From the NCBI RefSeq assembly GCF_013337045.2, contig NZ_CP118260.1:1083841-1147840 (forward strand): DNA of 64,000 nucleotides. Direction: 5' to 3'. Positions 1-9,127 of the stretch are shown in pieces. Position 1 is the first letter of the stretch. Every line of letters starts with the position of its first letter. This DNA is from Agrobacterium vitis. Lineage in GTDB: Bacteria; Pseudomonadota; Alphaproteobacteria; Rhizobiales; Rhizobiaceae. Made by a program: the position numbers and the translations under genes. The notes beneath the pieces were generated by a model. It had not been told where the DNA came from, did no database searches, and worked only from the letters and a program-made list of their open reading frames with translations.

Positions 1-504
1 CTTAGCACCGAGTCCACGTTTAGCCAGACCTACGGTTATTTCGAAATCCGCGCCGATATGCCTGATGATCAGGGCGCATGGCCGGCATTCTGGCTACTGC
101 CGGCTGACGGGAGTTGGCCACCGGAACTGGATGTGGTCGAAATGCGTGGCCAGAACCAAGGCGAAGTCATTGTGACCGCTCACAGCAATGAAACTGGCGA
201 GCAGACATCCGATGCCACGACGGTTTACACCGATACCGAAGGCTATCATACCTACGGGGTGTTGTGGACGGAAACGACGTTGACCTGGTATATTGATGAC
301 GTTGCCGTGCATCAAACGGATACGCCGTCAGATATGCATGAGCCGATGTATATGGTGGTCAATCTGGCGGTTGGCGGGATGGCCGGGACGCCAAGCAGTT
401 CTGATTTCAGCGATGGCTCAGAGTTGAAGGTCGATTATATCAAGGCCTATTCCCTTGAGGAGTATGCGGCTGCGACGACAACGACCAGCGATCATCTTCT
501 TTAA
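1..504 (+). CDS. GH16 family beta-glucanase, 3' fragment
   Basis: The reading frame is open from the first base of the window, so the gene starts outside it; about 167 C-terminal residues are visible. The GH16 catalytic signature ExDxxE is present as ELDVVE: nucleophile Glu at 124-126, Asp at 130-132 and acid/base Glu at 139-141. It is flanked by the usual aromatic-rich strands (YGYFEIRA, GAWPAFWLLP, YHTYGVLWT). GH16 enzymes cut beta-1,3/1,4-glucans; in rhizobia ExoK and ExsH trim succinoglycan. The protein ends soon after the GH16 fold, so any RTX or other module would lie upstream, as in ExsH, but this cannot be seen. Family is certain; substrate is not. Confidence 0.9.
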   Translation, partial: LSTESTFSQTYGYFEIRADMPDDQGAWPAFWLLPADGSWPPELDVVEMRGQNQGEVIVTAHSNETGEQTSDATTVYTDTEGYHTYGVLWTETTLTWYIDDVAVHQTDTPSDMHEPMYMVVNLAVGGMAGTPSSSDFSDGSELKVDYIKAYSLEEYAAATTTTSDHLL

Positions 505-525
505 TTCTGCTTGATTGTCCAAAGG

Positions 526-554
526 AAAGCCCCGGCTGAATATGCCGGGGCTTT
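526..554. terminator. Bidirectional hairpin terminator between the GH16 gene and dctA
   Basis: A perfect 11-bp inverted repeat AAAGCCCCGGC / GCCGGGGCTTT (526-536 and 544-554) with a 7-nt loop lies between two convergent genes. The outer A and T runs give a U-tract in both directions. Confidence 0.8.
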
Positions 555-577
555 GTTGTGTTTGGGGTCCGGGTTTA

Positions 578-1912
578 TCAGGCGGCCGTTGGAACCGGTT
601 TGGCAACGATATCGATTTCTTCCGGCAACTCACCCGCCATGGCAGCACGGAACTGCGTTTGATCGAGTTCATTTTCCCAGCGGGCGACGACGATAGTTGC
701 CACGGCGTTGCCAATGAAATTGGTCAATGCCTTGCATTCGGACATGAACCGGTCAATGCCGAGGATTAGCGCCATGCCGGCGACTGGGACCGAAGGGACG
801 ACGGATAGCGTTGCAGCCAGGGTGATGAAGCCCGAGCCGGTAATGCCTGCGGCCCCCTTCGAGCTGAGCATAGCCACAAGCAGCAGCAGGATCTGGTCGC
901 CAAATGAAAGCTGGATATCCGTCGCCTGGGCGATGAACAGCGCTGCCAGCGTCATGTAGATGTTGGTACCATCAAGGTTGAAGGAATAGCCGGTTGGGAT
1001 AACTAAGCCGACAACCGAGCGCTTGCAACCTGCTTGCTCCATCTTGGCCATCAGGCCAGGAAGTGCGGATTCTGAAGACGAGGTCCCCAGCACCAGCAGC
1101 AGTTCTTCTTTAAGATAACGGATCAGCGCCAGGATGGAGAAGCCGTTATAGCGGGCAACGCCGCCAAGAATGACGAAAACGAATAGCAGTGACGTCAGGT
1201 AGAATGTCGCGATCAGGAACGCCAGGTTGGCGATCGAGCCAATGCCGTATTTGCCGATGGTGAAGGCCATTGCGCCGAAAGCACCAATTGGTGCGGCCTT
1301 CATGAGAAGGGTGACGAGCTTGAAGATCGGCGCCGTGAACGCTTGCAAGATGTTGGTGACTGGCTTTCCGAGGTCGCCGACCATGGCGAGAGCCAGGCCG
1401 AACAGCACCGAGAAGAACAGAACCTGGAGAATGTCGCCTTTTGCAAAAGCACCAACGATCGTGTCCGGTATGATGTTCATCAGGAAGCCGGTAATTGTCG
1501 TATCATGGGCCTGTTGGGCATAGTTGGCAACAGACTTGCCGTCGAGCGTCGCCGGATTGATATGCATGCCGGCACCGGGTTGCAGGATATTCGATACGAC
1601 CATGCCGATGACGAGTGCGAGCGTGGAGAAGAACAGAAAATAGATCATCGCCTTGCCGGCAACACGACCGACCTTTTTCAGATCGGACATGCCGGCAATA
1701 CCGGTGGTCACGGTCAGGAAGATAACCGGTGCTATGACCATTTTGACGAGCTTGATGAAAGCATCACCAAGTGGTTTGAGAGATTCGCCCGTTTGTGGAT
1801 AAAAATGCCCTAGCAGGATGCCGCCGATAATCGCAACGATAACCTGGAAATACAGATGACGGTAAAATGGGAGCTTGCCGCCCTGTGGGGCGGTAGAGGT
1901 GGAAATATGCAT
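578..1912 (-). CDS. dctA: C4-dicarboxylate:cation symporter DctA
   Basis: Inner-membrane symporter of the DAACS family that imports succinate, fumarate and malate; in rhizobia it is needed for symbiotic nitrogen fixation. The 444-residue product matches DctA length. Family segments visible include [20 protein letters not shown] at the N-terminus, the serine-rich [11 protein letters not shown] loop, and [15 protein letters not shown] in the transport core. I place the start at the ATG at 1912, not the in-frame codon 36 bases upstream, because GGAGGGA lies just before it and this gives the usual N-terminus. It is divergent from dctB, with a sigma-54 promoter and candidate DctD sites in between, so induction by DctB/DctD through RpoN is expected. 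Confidence 0.96.
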   Translation of the reverse strand: MHISTSTAPQGGKLPFYRHLYFQVIVAIIGGILLGHFYPQTGESLKPLGDAFIKLVKMVIAPVIFLTVTTGIAGMSDLKKVGRVAGKAMIYFLFFSTLALVIGMVVSNILQPGAGMHINPATLDGKSVANYAQQAHDTTITGFLMNIIPDTIVGAFAKGDILQVLFFSVLFGLALAMVGDLGKPVTNILQAFTAPIFKLVTLLMKAAPIGAFGAMAFTIGKYGIGSIANLAFLIATFYLTSLLFVFVILGGVARYNGFSILALIRYLKEELLLVLGTSSSESALPGLMAKMEQAGCKRSVVGLVIPTGYSFNLDGTNIYMTLAALFIAQATDIQLSFGDQILLLLVAMLSSKGAAGITGSGFITLAATLSVVPSVPVAGMALILGIDRFMSECKALTNFIGNAVATIVVARWENELDQTQFRAAMAGELPEEIDIVAKPVPTAA

Positions 1913-2007
1913 CGGGTCCCTCCGGTAGGTGCTCCCAACCGATTCCATCGGCCTCCCGGGAGCTTATGTAACGTGCCAACATCGACATCGATGTTCGGTA
2001 TTGCTCA

Positions 2008-2023
2008 AGCAATTGCCGTGCCA
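2008..2023 (-). promoter_or_regulatory. Sigma-54 (-24/-12) promoter of dctA
   Basis: Read on the minus strand the site is TGGCACG-GCAA-TTGCT, an exact match to the RpoN consensus TGGCACG-N4-TTGCW. It lies about 96 bp upstream of the dctA start codon and is correctly oriented. The neighbouring activator DctD is a sigma-54 activator with an intact GAFTGA loop. Confidence 0.93.
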
Positions 2024-2074
2024 GAGAACAATCCCGGGGCAAGCCTTTGAAAAGCCGTGTTTCAGCCATGATCC

Positions 2075-2136
2075 ACTGCGGATTTTCGCGCGAGTTTTCG
2101 CTCGGTGTCTTGTGTGTTGTGCGGAAAAATGCACAA
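2075..2136. promoter_or_regulatory. Tandem DctD-type upstream activator sites
   Basis: The promoter-distal site, 2117-2136, is a 6-bp perfect inverted repeat TTGTGC-N8-GCACAA. A second, weaker copy at about 2075-2093 shares the core GCG-AAA-GCA on the minus strand. They sit roughly 50-110 bp upstream of the sigma-54 promoter, where rhizobial DctD binds in tandem. Assignment is by position and resemblance; binding is not shown. Confidence 0.6.
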
Positions 2137-2144
2137 AGTTGATC

Positions 2145-4016
2145 ATGATTATCGTGCATGACAAGCCCAGATCCCTGCCTGCCTATGCGAGGCGCCCGCG
2201 AAAGCCCTGGCTTTTTCTGGCGTTCCTAGCCTGTGTCGTCACTCTCCTTGCGCTTTATTTGGCAGGCCGTTACGCCCGCACTGCGGCATTGGAGGATTTG
2301 TCCGAGCAGGCACGTACTAGCGCCAATCTCAAGGTTGCTTTCCTGCGGGCGGTTTTGGAGCGACCGCGGTCCTTGCCGTTACTCTTGTCGGAGGACCAGC
2401 AGGTTGTTGATGCCTTGAGCCTACACACAGTCGCTGCGACGGAACGATTGAGCGATAAACTTGAGCGGTTGGTGGCTGGTACAAGTGCTTCGGTTCTTTA
2501 CGTCACGGACGCGACAGGGCATGGCATCGCCTCCAGCAATTGGCGCGAGCCAGTGAGCTTTGTTGGTGTCGATTATTCTTTTCGGGACTATTTTCGTAGA
2601 TCCATGGCGATCGGTGCCGCCGAACATTTCGCGCTCGGTAACATTAGCAAGCGTCCAGGCCTCTATATTTCAAGGCGTGTCGGCCCGGTTAATGCCCCTT
2701 TGGGGGTTGTGGTCGTGAAGGCAGAGTTTGCGCAATTGGAAAGCGATTGGCGGGAAGAGGGTCGAGCGGCTTTTGTCACCGACGGGAATGGGGTGGTGCT
2801 GATTTCCAGTCTTCCATCCTGGCGCTTCATGACATTATCGACGTTGCAGCCAGAGGAATTGACCCAAATACGCAACAGTTTGCAGTTCGGCGATGCGCCT
2901 TTGCAGGCCTTGCCGATCAATCGCGCCCAGCAGGTGCCAGGCAGCGCTATACCGGATGAGCTTTTGGTGCGGACGATTTTTCCCGGCGCCATACCTGCTG
3001 ACTACCTTGATCTATCGGTTGCCGTGCCGACCACCAACTGGCATCTCAATTATCTCGTCCCGACTGAACCGGCAATCGCAGCCTCGACGCGGGAATGGCG
3101 ACTGTTGACCCTGGCCCTGCTGGCTCCATTTTTTCTGGTCGTCTCGCTGGTTCTTTGGCGGCGGCAAGCAACGGTTATTCGCCTCGCGCGGGTGGAGGCC
3201 GACCAGCTGGAGCTGGAGCGGCGGGTGGATGAACGAACCAGGGACCTTTCACAAGCCCGCGACAGGCTGGAATTGGAGATCGCCGGCCACAAGACCACAG
3301 AACAGCGCCTGCAAGGTGTGCAGCAGGAATTGGTCCAGGCCAACCGGTTGGCGATCCTGGGGCAGGTCGCGGCGGGGGTTGCCCATGAAATCAACCAGCC
3401 TGTCGCCACGATCCGGGCCTATGCCGAAAATGCCAGGGTGTTTCTGGAACGTGCCCAGCCAGAACAGGCAAACAGCAATCTTGGCGCCATTGCTTCGCTG
3501 ACGGAGCGGATCGGCACGATCACCGAAGAATTGAAGGCTTTTGCCCGCAAGGGTCGAACCGCGCCGGAACCAGTGCCGCTTGGAGCGGCGATAGAGGGTG
3601 CGGTCATGCTGCTGCGCAGCCGTTTTGCGGGGCGGCTGGAGGCACTATCGCTTCCAGATGTTGCGCCGGATCTGACCGTCAAAGGCAACAGGGTTCGCCT
3701 GGAGCAGGTCTTAATCAATCTTCTGCAGAATGCGCTCGAAGCATTGGAGCAGCGCAGCGATGGCCGGGTCGACATTTCGGTTCAAGAGTCGGACCAACAT
3801 GTCGTGGTGACCATTGAGGATAACGGTCCCGGCATTCCAGAGGACATCAAGCGTCTGCTTTTTACCCCCTTCACCACGTCAAAGGAAAAAGGCCTGGGTC
3901 TCGGCCTGGTAATTTCCCGTGACATCATCAGTGACTATGGCGGACGGATTAGCGTCGAGAGCACGCCATCCGGTACATGCTTTACCATCCATCTTTTGAA
4001 AGCGGATATATCATGA
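2145..4016 (+). CDS. dctB: C4-dicarboxylate sensor histidine kinase DctB
   Basis: Membrane sensor kinase that detects periplasmic C4-dicarboxylates and phosphorylates DctD. From the ATG at 2145 it has 623 residues, typical for DctB. It shows an N-terminal membrane helix ([19 protein letters not shown]), a periplasmic double-PAS sensor of roughly 250 residues, a second helix ([19 protein letters not shown]) and a coiled coil. The H box is GVAHEINQP with the phosphoacceptor at His414; N, G1, F and G2 boxes follow ([39 protein letters not shown]). The frame runs open to 1929 but that extension covers the promoter region; no strong ribosome site decides the start. The stop overlaps the dctD start (ATGA). 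Confidence 0.94.
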   Translation: MIIVHDKPRSLPAYARRPRKPWLFLAFLACVVTLLALYLAGRYARTAALEDLSEQARTSANLKVAFLRAVLERPRSLPLLLSEDQQVVDALSLHTVAATERLSDKLERLVAGTSASVLYVTDATGHGIASSNWREPVSFVGVDYSFRDYFRRSMAIGAAEHFALGNISKRPGLYISRRVGPVNAPLGVVVVKAEFAQLESDWREEGRAAFVTDGNGVVLISSLPSWRFMTLSTLQPEELTQIRNSLQFGDAPLQALPINRAQQVPGSAIPDELLVRTIFPGAIPADYLDLSVAVPTTNWHLNYLVPTEPAIAASTREWRLLTLALLAPFFLVVSLVLWRRQATVIRLARVEADQLELERRVDERTRDLSQARDRLELEIAGHKTTEQRLQGVQQELVQANRLAILGQVAAGVAHEINQPVATIRAYAENARVFLERAQPEQANSNLGAIASLTERIGTITEELKAFARKGRTAPEPVPLGAAIEGAVMLLRSRFAGRLEALSLPDVAPDLTVKGNRVRLEQVLINLLQNALEALEQRSDGRVDISVQESDQHVVVTIEDNGPGIPEDIKRLLFTPFTTSKEKGLGLGLVISRDIISDYGGRISVESTPSGTCFTIHLLKADIS

Positions 4017-5389
4017 CGTCATCGCAGGCGACGGCGACCAATAATGTCATCCTGATCGACAATGATCGGGATCTGCTGGCGGCAACAGGGCAGACCCTTG
4101 AACTGGCAGGATTTTCTGTTCAGGCATTTTCAGCGCCGCTGGAGGCACTTCGTCGGATTTCCAGTGATTTTCGCGGCGTCATCGTTTCCGATATTCGTAT
4201 GCCTGATATCGATGGCCTGGAATTGTTCAGCAGGGTCAAGACATTGGATCCGGATCTGCCAGTCATTCTGGTAACGGGCCATGGCGATATTGCAATGGCG
4301 GTACAGGCGATCAAGGACGGGGCCTATGATTTCATCACCAAGCCGTTTGCTACCGACAGGCTCCAGCAGAGCGTCCATCGCGCCGTTGAAATGCGGCGGC
4401 TCGTATTGGAAAATCGCAAGCTGCGTCAGGTGGCCGATGCGGCCCAGGACGGCTTACCGCTGATTGGTCAGACACCGGCTATGGAGCGGCTGCGGCGCAC
4501 TTTGCGCCAGATCGCCGATACCGACGTCGATGTGTTGGTGACGGGGGAAACTGGCAGTGGCAAGGAAGTGGTGGCGAGCCTGCTGCATAGCTGGAGCCGA
4601 CGCGCGAAGGGCAATTTTGTCGCATTGAACTGCGGCACCCTGCCGGAAAGCATGATCGAAAGCGAGTTGTTTGGCCACGAGGCCGGTGCCTTTACCGGTG
4701 CGCAGAAAAAGCGGATCGGTCGTATCGAACATGCCAGCGGCGGCACATTGTTTCTCGATGAAATCGAGAGCATGCCTGCGGCGACCCAGGTGCAGATGCT
4801 GCGGGTGCTGGAAATGCGGGAAGTCTCGCCACTCGGCATTAACGAGGTGCGTCCGGTGGACCTGCGCGTAGTCGCCGCGGCCAAAGTCGATCTCAGTGAT
4901 CCTGCCCAGCGCGGTGAATTCCGCGAGGACCTTTATTATCGCCTGAATGTGGTGACATTGACCATCCCACCCTTGCGCGAACGCCGTGATGACGTGCCGC
5001 TGTTGTTTGCCCATTTCATTGAGCGGGCCGCTAGCCGGTTCCGCCGCGAGCCACCGCCGGTGTCAGACGGTGTCGAGCGTTATTTGCGGGACCACGACTG
5101 GCCAGGCAATGTGCGAGAATTGACGCATTTTGCCGAACGCTTCGTTCTTGGGTTGGAAGATATGGATTCGGGCGGCGGGAGTGTGGTTGTCACCGATCTG
5201 CCTGGTTTATCCTTGCCGGAACGGCTTGATCGCTACGAGGCGGATATCATGCGTGAGACCCTGAGCCACTATGAGGGAGATGTGCGCAAAACCATCGAGG
5301 CCCTGAAAATTCCCCGCAAGACCTTTTATGACAAACTTCAGCGTCATGGCATTGTGCGCAAAGCATTTGCGGGTGGGGAGGAAGGCTGA
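4013..5389 (+). CDS. dctD: Sigma-54 response regulator DctD
   Basis: NtrC-class activator of dctA, 458 residues. The receiver domain covers about 1-125 with phosphoacceptor Asp60 in SDIRMPD and conserved Lys110. The AAA+ domain has Walker A GETGSGKE, the sigma-54-contacting loop GAFTGA, and Walker [12 protein letters not shown] Fis-type helix-turn-helix ends the protein ([19 protein letters not shown]). The start at 4013 overlaps the dctB stop as ATGA, which argues against the in-frame start 36 bases upstream and implies translational coupling. All motifs for ATP hydrolysis and open-complex formation are intact, which fits the exact sigma-54 promoter of dctA. Confidence 0.95.
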   Translation: MTSSQATATNNVILIDNDRDLLAATGQTLELAGFSVQAFSAPLEALRRISSDFRGVIVSDIRMPDIDGLELFSRVKTLDPDLPVILVTGHGDIAMAVQAIKDGAYDFITKPFATDRLQQSVHRAVEMRRLVLENRKLRQVADAAQDGLPLIGQTPAMERLRRTLRQIADTDVDVLVTGETGSGKEVVASLLHSWSRRAKGNFVALNCGTLPESMIESELFGHEAGAFTGAQKKRIGRIEHASGGTLFLDEIESMPAATQVQMLRVLEMREVSPLGINEVRPVDLRVVAAAKVDLSDPAQRGEFREDLYYRLNVVTLTIPPLRERRDDVPLLFAHFIERAASRFRREPPPVSDGVERYLRDHDWPGNVRELTHFAERFVLGLEDMDSGGGSVVVTDLPGLSLPERLDRYEADIMRETLSHYEGDVRKTIEALKIPRKTFYDKLQRHGIVRKAFAGGEEG

Positions 5390-5418
5390 GCAAACAAGCT
5401 CTATGCGGTGATCGCAAG

Positions 5419-6141
5419 TCAGGTTCCTGTCCTGGTTTCCGGCGCAAGGAAAGCCAGCGTGACCATCACAATATGTTCGCCCCAGGCGTCGATAGCAGAC
5501 GGTTGCCAGACGTTCGGGTTAAGATTGAGCGCCAGTGTGTAGCGATTGTTGATGTAGAAGAAGCTTAGCCCGGCAATCGTCATATAGACCGTCACCGGAT
5601 TGACATCGGCACGAAAGAGGCCCTGCTCGATCCCTCGCTGTAACAGCTTTTCGATTTCCGCAAGTAGGGGGGCATGGGTCGAGGGAATGGTCTTGGACCG
5701 GCTTGAATATTCAGCCTTCAGAATGTTTTCGGTGGCAAGCAGGCTGACGAATTCCGGGTGGGTCAGAAAATAGTTCCAGGTGTGCAAAGCCAGTTCACGT
5801 ATGCCATCAAGCGGTTGACGGCGAGACAGGTGAAGGCTTTTTCCAGCAGCGGTGACATTGGAGAAAATCACCTCGAGAACTGCGACGTAAAGGCCCTCCT
5901 TGTCTCCAAAGAAATGGTAGAGCATTCGTTTGTTGGTTTTCGAACGCAACGCGATAGCATCCACCCGGGCGCCTGCGAAACCCTTGGCGGCAAACTCCTG
6001 AATGGCCGCATCCAGAATAATGGCTCGGGTTGCATCGGGATGGCGAATCATTCGCGCCTGACGGCATTGCAAGGGTTCTGGGCTTTCGGTGTCAGGTTCA
6101 GGCCCTTCCTCGAAAGTCTGTTCCAGCCGTTGGCCTGTCAT
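5419..6141 (-). CDS. TetR/AcrR family transcriptional regulator
   Basis: A 240-residue one-component regulator. After a roughly 30-residue poorly conserved tail, the TetR DNA-binding domain is clear: IILDAAIQEFAAKGFAGARV followed by the recognition region SKTNKRMLYHFFGDKEGLY. The C-terminal ligand domain (YINNRYTLALNLNPNVWQP) resembles the RutR/YcdC-type group. The gene converges on dctD, so it is probably not part of the dct system. The start at 6141 has only a weak ribosome site; Met31 at 6051 is an alternative that would remove the tail. No target operon can be assigned. No good palindrome was found in the 228 bp upstream. Confidence 0.85.
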   Translation of the reverse strand: MTGQRLEQTFEEGPEPDTESPEPLQCRQARMIRHPDATRAIILDAAIQEFAAKGFAGARVDAIALRSKTNKRMLYHFFGDKEGLYVAVLEVIFSNVTAAGKSLHLSRRQPLDGIRELALHTWNYFLTHPEFVSLLATENILKAEYSSRSKTIPSTHAPLLAEIEKLLQRGIEQGLFRADVNPVTVYMTIAGLSFFYINNRYTLALNLNPNVWQPSAIDAWGEHIVMVTLAFLAPETRTGT

Positions 6142-6369
6142 GGGAATCTCACTTCATGGTATTTTGAAATAGAAAATTAGATTTACATGAAATACATTGC
6201 GTCGGTTAATTACGTGCATGCAAAGTCTGTAAATTGTGATTGGAGGCGGTGAATACGGAATGAGTGAGCGGCGGAGAGGCCGATGCTCGATCTGGACAGG
6301 ATCTTTTAGGCTTTTCGATGTTTTGAAAACAAAATTTCTCTATTTGTGTGAATAGGTAGAATAGTAATT

Positions 6370-6720
6370 TTATAGACTATATTGACGAAAACGCACATCA
6401 CTGTCACCATCGAGTGGCGTTGGAATGAAAATAAACGGGGCGAACGTCCTGCAATTTTCAAAGGGGTGACGATGCCGATAGCTGTAAATATGTTTTCTTA
6501 CGACCTGTTTGGGTTGACTCGGGTTCCTTTCGATCTGGCCGAAGACAGCAAATCGCGTGTTGAGGGCGATACACATAAACCTGTTGTGACGATCCGGAGT
6601 GAGAAGAAAACCTCGGTGTTTTCTAGGTTTTGGAACGACAACCCAGGTAACGATCAGCCCGGCAAGGATCGATATGCCGAGCAGGAGCAAAAGCTTCGCG
6701 AAGAACGCAAGAATTGCCAC
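6370..6720 (-). CDS. Possible small membrane protein (GTG start)
   Basis: A 116-codon frame beginning with GTG, preceded by a strong ribosome site (GAGGAG, 6-nt spacer) on the minus strand. The first 30 residues form one convincing transmembrane helix (FFAKLLLLLGISILAGLIV) followed by a basic stretch PKPRKHR. The codons of this part are G+C-rich at third positions like real genes nearby, but the remaining 75 residues are not. The frame overlaps a plus-strand candidate (6472-6795) almost completely, so at most one is likely to be a conserved protein. I do not recognise it. Confidence 0.35.
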   Translation of the reverse strand: MAILAFFAKLLLLLGISILAGLIVTWVVVPKPRKHRGFLLTPDRHNRFMCIALNTRFAVFGQIERNPSQPKQVVRKHIYSYRHRHPFENCRTFAPFIFIPTPLDGDSDVRFRQYSL

Positions 6721-6795
6721 GCAATTCTCCTCGGTGGTTTTTTCCTATTTTATAAATACACGTTTTGTGAAGGAGGCTGCGATGAGTATTGTTGA
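6472..6795 (+). CDS. Possible hypothetical protein, charged, antisense to 6370-6720
   Basis: A 107-residue frame from the ATG at 6472, with AAAGGGG about 5 nt upstream. The product is hydrophilic (HKPVVTIRSEKKTSVFSRF, AEQEQKLREERKN) and ends with a hydrophobic, cysteine-containing tail. Its stop lies 14 bases inside the next small gene (6782-6973), which would allow translational coupling. No family is recognised. It is antisense to another ORF with an equally good ribosome site, so it is weakly supported. Confidence 0.3.
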   Translation: MPIAVNMFSYDLFGLTRVPFDLAEDSKSRVEGDTHKPVVTIRSEKKTSVFSRFWNDNPGNDQPGKDRYAEQEQKLREERKNCHAILLGGFFLFYKYTFCEGGCDEYC

Positions 6796-6973
6796 GCGTC
6801 TGATGCTTGATGCCGTCTCGCCTATATTGGCCAGTGCCGGAACGTCTCAATCTGCCATGCAGTCTGTCACCGGCCATTCGATTGGCATTCGTGAAAGGAT
6901 TGCCGGGGCAGTTCCTTTTGTTGTTTGCGCCGCCGCCTTCCTGTTTGTCGCGGCTATGATTGTGGGCATTTGA
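6782..6973 (+). CDS. Small single-span membrane protein, 63 aa
   Basis: The ATG at 6782 is preceded by GAAGGAGG with a 5-nt spacer, one of the best ribosome sites in the window. The 63-residue product has a polar N-terminal half (SIVERLMLDAVSPILASAG) and a C-terminal membrane helix (GAVPFVVCAAAFLFVAAMIV) that runs to the last residues, so it is probably tail-anchored. A longer frame open to 6599 is unlikely because it lacks such a site. I do not recognise the family. It converges on the ROK kinase gene with a 46-bp gap. Confidence 0.5.
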   Translation: MSIVERLMLDAVSPILASAGTSQSAMQSVTGHSIGIRERIAGAVPFVVCAAAFLFVAAMIVGI

Positions 6974-7019
6974 CAGGAAAAGGGTATTTGAAAGGAAAAG
7001 CGGCAATTGAAGGCAGGGT

Positions 7020-7928
7020 TTAATTTTGCCTTGCAAGCCCCAGCAAGGCGGCCCCGATCAGGCCCGGCTCCAGTCGGCATTGCGCTGGAACCACGATAGG
7101 ATAGTTGAACCGTCGCAAGATCCTGGCCCTGACGGCTAAGTCGATGGCTTCAACCAATATGGTCGCATTGGACAGGCCGCCGCCGACTGGCAGTATGCTT
7201 GCTCCCGTTGTGTTGACCACAAGAGCAAGTGGACTGGAAAGCAGTTCGACAAATGCCGCAATGGTCTGGCTTGCCTTGGGCTCGCCGGTCTCCCAATCCT
7301 TGACGATGTCCTCACTGGTTCGGTTTTCGCCGCTCAGGTGTGTATGGAGCTTTTCCATGCCGCGCGCACTACAGATGGCGTCGATACAGCCTTTCTGACC
7401 GCAGCCGCATTGAAACCGAGGTATGGTGACGGGCGGTTCGCCGACCTCGGTCGCGGCAATTGGTCCATGGCCCCATTCTCCGGCAAAGCCTCCATCGCTA
7501 TTGATCAGCCTGCCATCGACCACCAGGCCGCCGCCGACGCCTGTACCGAGAATAACGCCGAACACCACGCGGTGGCCGCGCCCCGCGCCCAATCCGGCTT
7601 CGGCGATTGCGAAACAATCGGCATCATTGGCAATCAGCACAGGCAGGCCCAGGGCCTCTTCCAGATCGTGTTGCAGCAGACGGCCATGGAGACAGGGTAT
7701 ATTGGCGACGACAGCGCGGCGGCTATCCACATCTATAATGCCACAGATGGAAATTGCCACGCAGCTTGGTGTCTCTCCCGCCTCGGCAATGATTGACCTG
7801 ATGACGCCGACAAATGCATTGAAGTCCTGGCCCGGCGTCGGCTGACGCGGAAAGGGACGAATATCCTCAGGTGAATAGGCAATCGCGCCCTTGATGGCGG
7901 TTCCGCCAATGTCGAAACAAACGATCAT
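7020..7928 (-). CDS. ROK-family sugar kinase, probable N-acetylglucosamine kinase
   Basis: A 302-residue cytosolic kinase. The N-terminal phosphate-binding motif is DIGGTAIKG. The ROK zinc site is CGCGQKGCID. Between them lie the catalytic region (NDADCFAIAEAGLGAGRG) and GTGVGGGLVVDGRL. ROK kinases phosphorylate hexoses and N-acetylhexosamines at O6. It is the last gene of an operon with nagA and a SIS-type deaminase, and its start overlaps the nagA stop (ATGA). N-acetylglucosamine, imported unphosphorylated by the ABC system across the divergent promoter, is therefore the likely substrate. N-acetylmannosamine or glucosamine remain possible. The ATG at 7928 is preferred to the 46-codon upstream extension because it begins directly with the ROK fold. 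Confidence 0.88.
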   Translation of the reverse strand: MIVCFDIGGTAIKGAIAYSPEDIRPFPRQPTPGQDFNAFVGVIRSIIAEAGETPSCVAISICGIIDVDSRRAVVANIPCLHGRLLQHDLEEALGLPVLIANDADCFAIAEAGLGAGRGHRVVFGVILGTGVGGGLVVDGRLINSDGGFAGEWGHGPIAATEVGEPPVTIPRFQCGCGQKGCIDAICSARGMEKLHTHLSGENRTSEDIVKDWETGEPKASQTIAAFVELLSSPLALVVNTTGASILPVGGGLSNATILVEAIDLAVRARILRRFNYPIVVPAQCRLEPGLIGAALLGLARQN

Positions 7929-9127
7929 GCGCGCCTGGCCTCGGAATGTGTTGCTGTGCTGTGAACGCATATGCCAGCGATCCAGGTGGAAACCAGGTCG
8001 AGTTGCGGGGTGAGCAACAGGAAGTCGGCATCCTTGCCAGGCGCAAGCTGACCTTTCGTCTCGCATCCAATCGCCTCAGCTGGATAAAGCGACGCCATGT
8101 TCAGCGCCTCCTCAAGCGTTAGCGCAAGCTTTTCATGGACAAACCGAATGCAGGACAGCATATCGATATCTGCACCAGCCAGGGTGCCATCGGCTAAAGT
8201 CAACCGTCCGCCCTGGCGGTAGACCGGGCGACCATTCAGCATGAATCCAGTTTCATCGGTGCCGATGCTCGACATGGCGTCGGTGACCAGGAAAATCCGG
8301 CCAGACCCGCGTTTGGCGCGAAGGGCAATGCCCATCGAGACCGGATCGACATGGAAACCGTCCGCGATAATCCCACAAGACAGCGTTTCTAAAGACAGCG
8401 CTGCTCCGACAAGGCCCGGTTCGCGATTGCCCATCTGGCTCATGGCGTTGAACAAATGGGTGACGAGCGTCGCGCCCGCCTCGACATAGGCGCCAATCTG
8501 CGCGCAACTTGCATCCGTATGGCCAAGGCTGATGTGATAACCCGCTGCTCGCAGGGCTTTCACCTGCTGCGGGGTAACGCTTTCCGGCGCAATGGTGATC
8601 AGTGCAGCGCCGAATGTGCCAGCGGCGGCAATAAGCTTTGCCAGATCATCATCATTCATGGGTCTGATCAGGGCGGGATCATGGGTACCCTTGCGCGCTA
8701 GTGAAAGGTGTGGACCTTCCAGGTGAAGTCCGAGATAGCCTGGGATCTGTTCGACCTGAGCTTGGTGGCCAAGGCTCAGAACCTGATCGCGCAGGGCAGG
8801 ATGGTCGGTAATCAATGTCGGCAACAGCGCTGTGGTGCCGAACCTTGCATGGGCGGCGCAAATCGTCCGGATACCCTCCAGATCCGGCTGGTTGTTCAAC
8901 AACACGCCGCCACCGCCATTGACTTGCAGATCGATAAAGCCTGGCACGACCAGAGCCGAGCCTGCATCAACCCTGGCAAGGGCAGCAGGTACGGTATTTT
9001 GGGAGATTATATCAGCGATCCGCCCCTGATCGACAATCAGGGCCTGATGGTCATGAAACCGTACGCCGTCGAAGATCCGGCCGCCTGTCACAGCGAAAGA
9101 GGAGGGAGCCGTAAGAGACGAATTCAT
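7925..9127 (-). CDS. nagA: N-acetylglucosamine-6-phosphate deacetylase NagA
   Basis: Amidohydrolase-superfamily enzyme that removes acetate from GlcNAc-6-phosphate to give glucosamine-6-phosphate. At 400 residues it is of normal length. Family motifs are in order: PGFIDLQVNGGGGV, the metal-ligand segment HLEGPHLS, LGHTDAS, THLFNAMSQM (substrate and metal His), and the catalytic Asp in LVTDAMSS. It overlaps its upstream neighbour, the SIS deaminase (stop at 9124-9126), and its downstream neighbour, the kinase, by ATGA junctions. The three steps are therefore translated from one message. Confidence 0.95.
   Translation of the reverse strand: MNSSLTAPSSFAVTGGRIFDGVRFHDHQALIVDQGRIADIISQNTVPAALARVDAGSALVVPGFIDLQVNGGGGVLLNNQPDLEGIRTICAAHARFGTTALLPTLITDHPALRDQVLSLGHQAQVEQIPGYLGLHLEGPHLSLARKGTHDPALIRPMNDDDLAKLIAAAGTFGAALITIAPESVTPQQVKALRAAGYHISLGHTDASCAQIGAYVEAGATLVTHLFNAMSQMGNREPGLVGAALSLETLSCGIIADGFHVDPVSMGIALRAKRGSGRIFLVTDAMSSIGTDETGFMLNGRPVYRQGGRLTLADGTLAGADIDMLSCIRFVHEKLALTLEEALNMASLYPAEAIGCETKGQLAPGKDADFLLLTPQLDLVSTWIAGICVHSTATHSEARRA

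Noticed and set aside
1972..1978. Second TGGCACG half-element upstream of dctA
   Set aside because: No TTGC-type -12 element at the required spacing; the site at 2008-2023 is exact.
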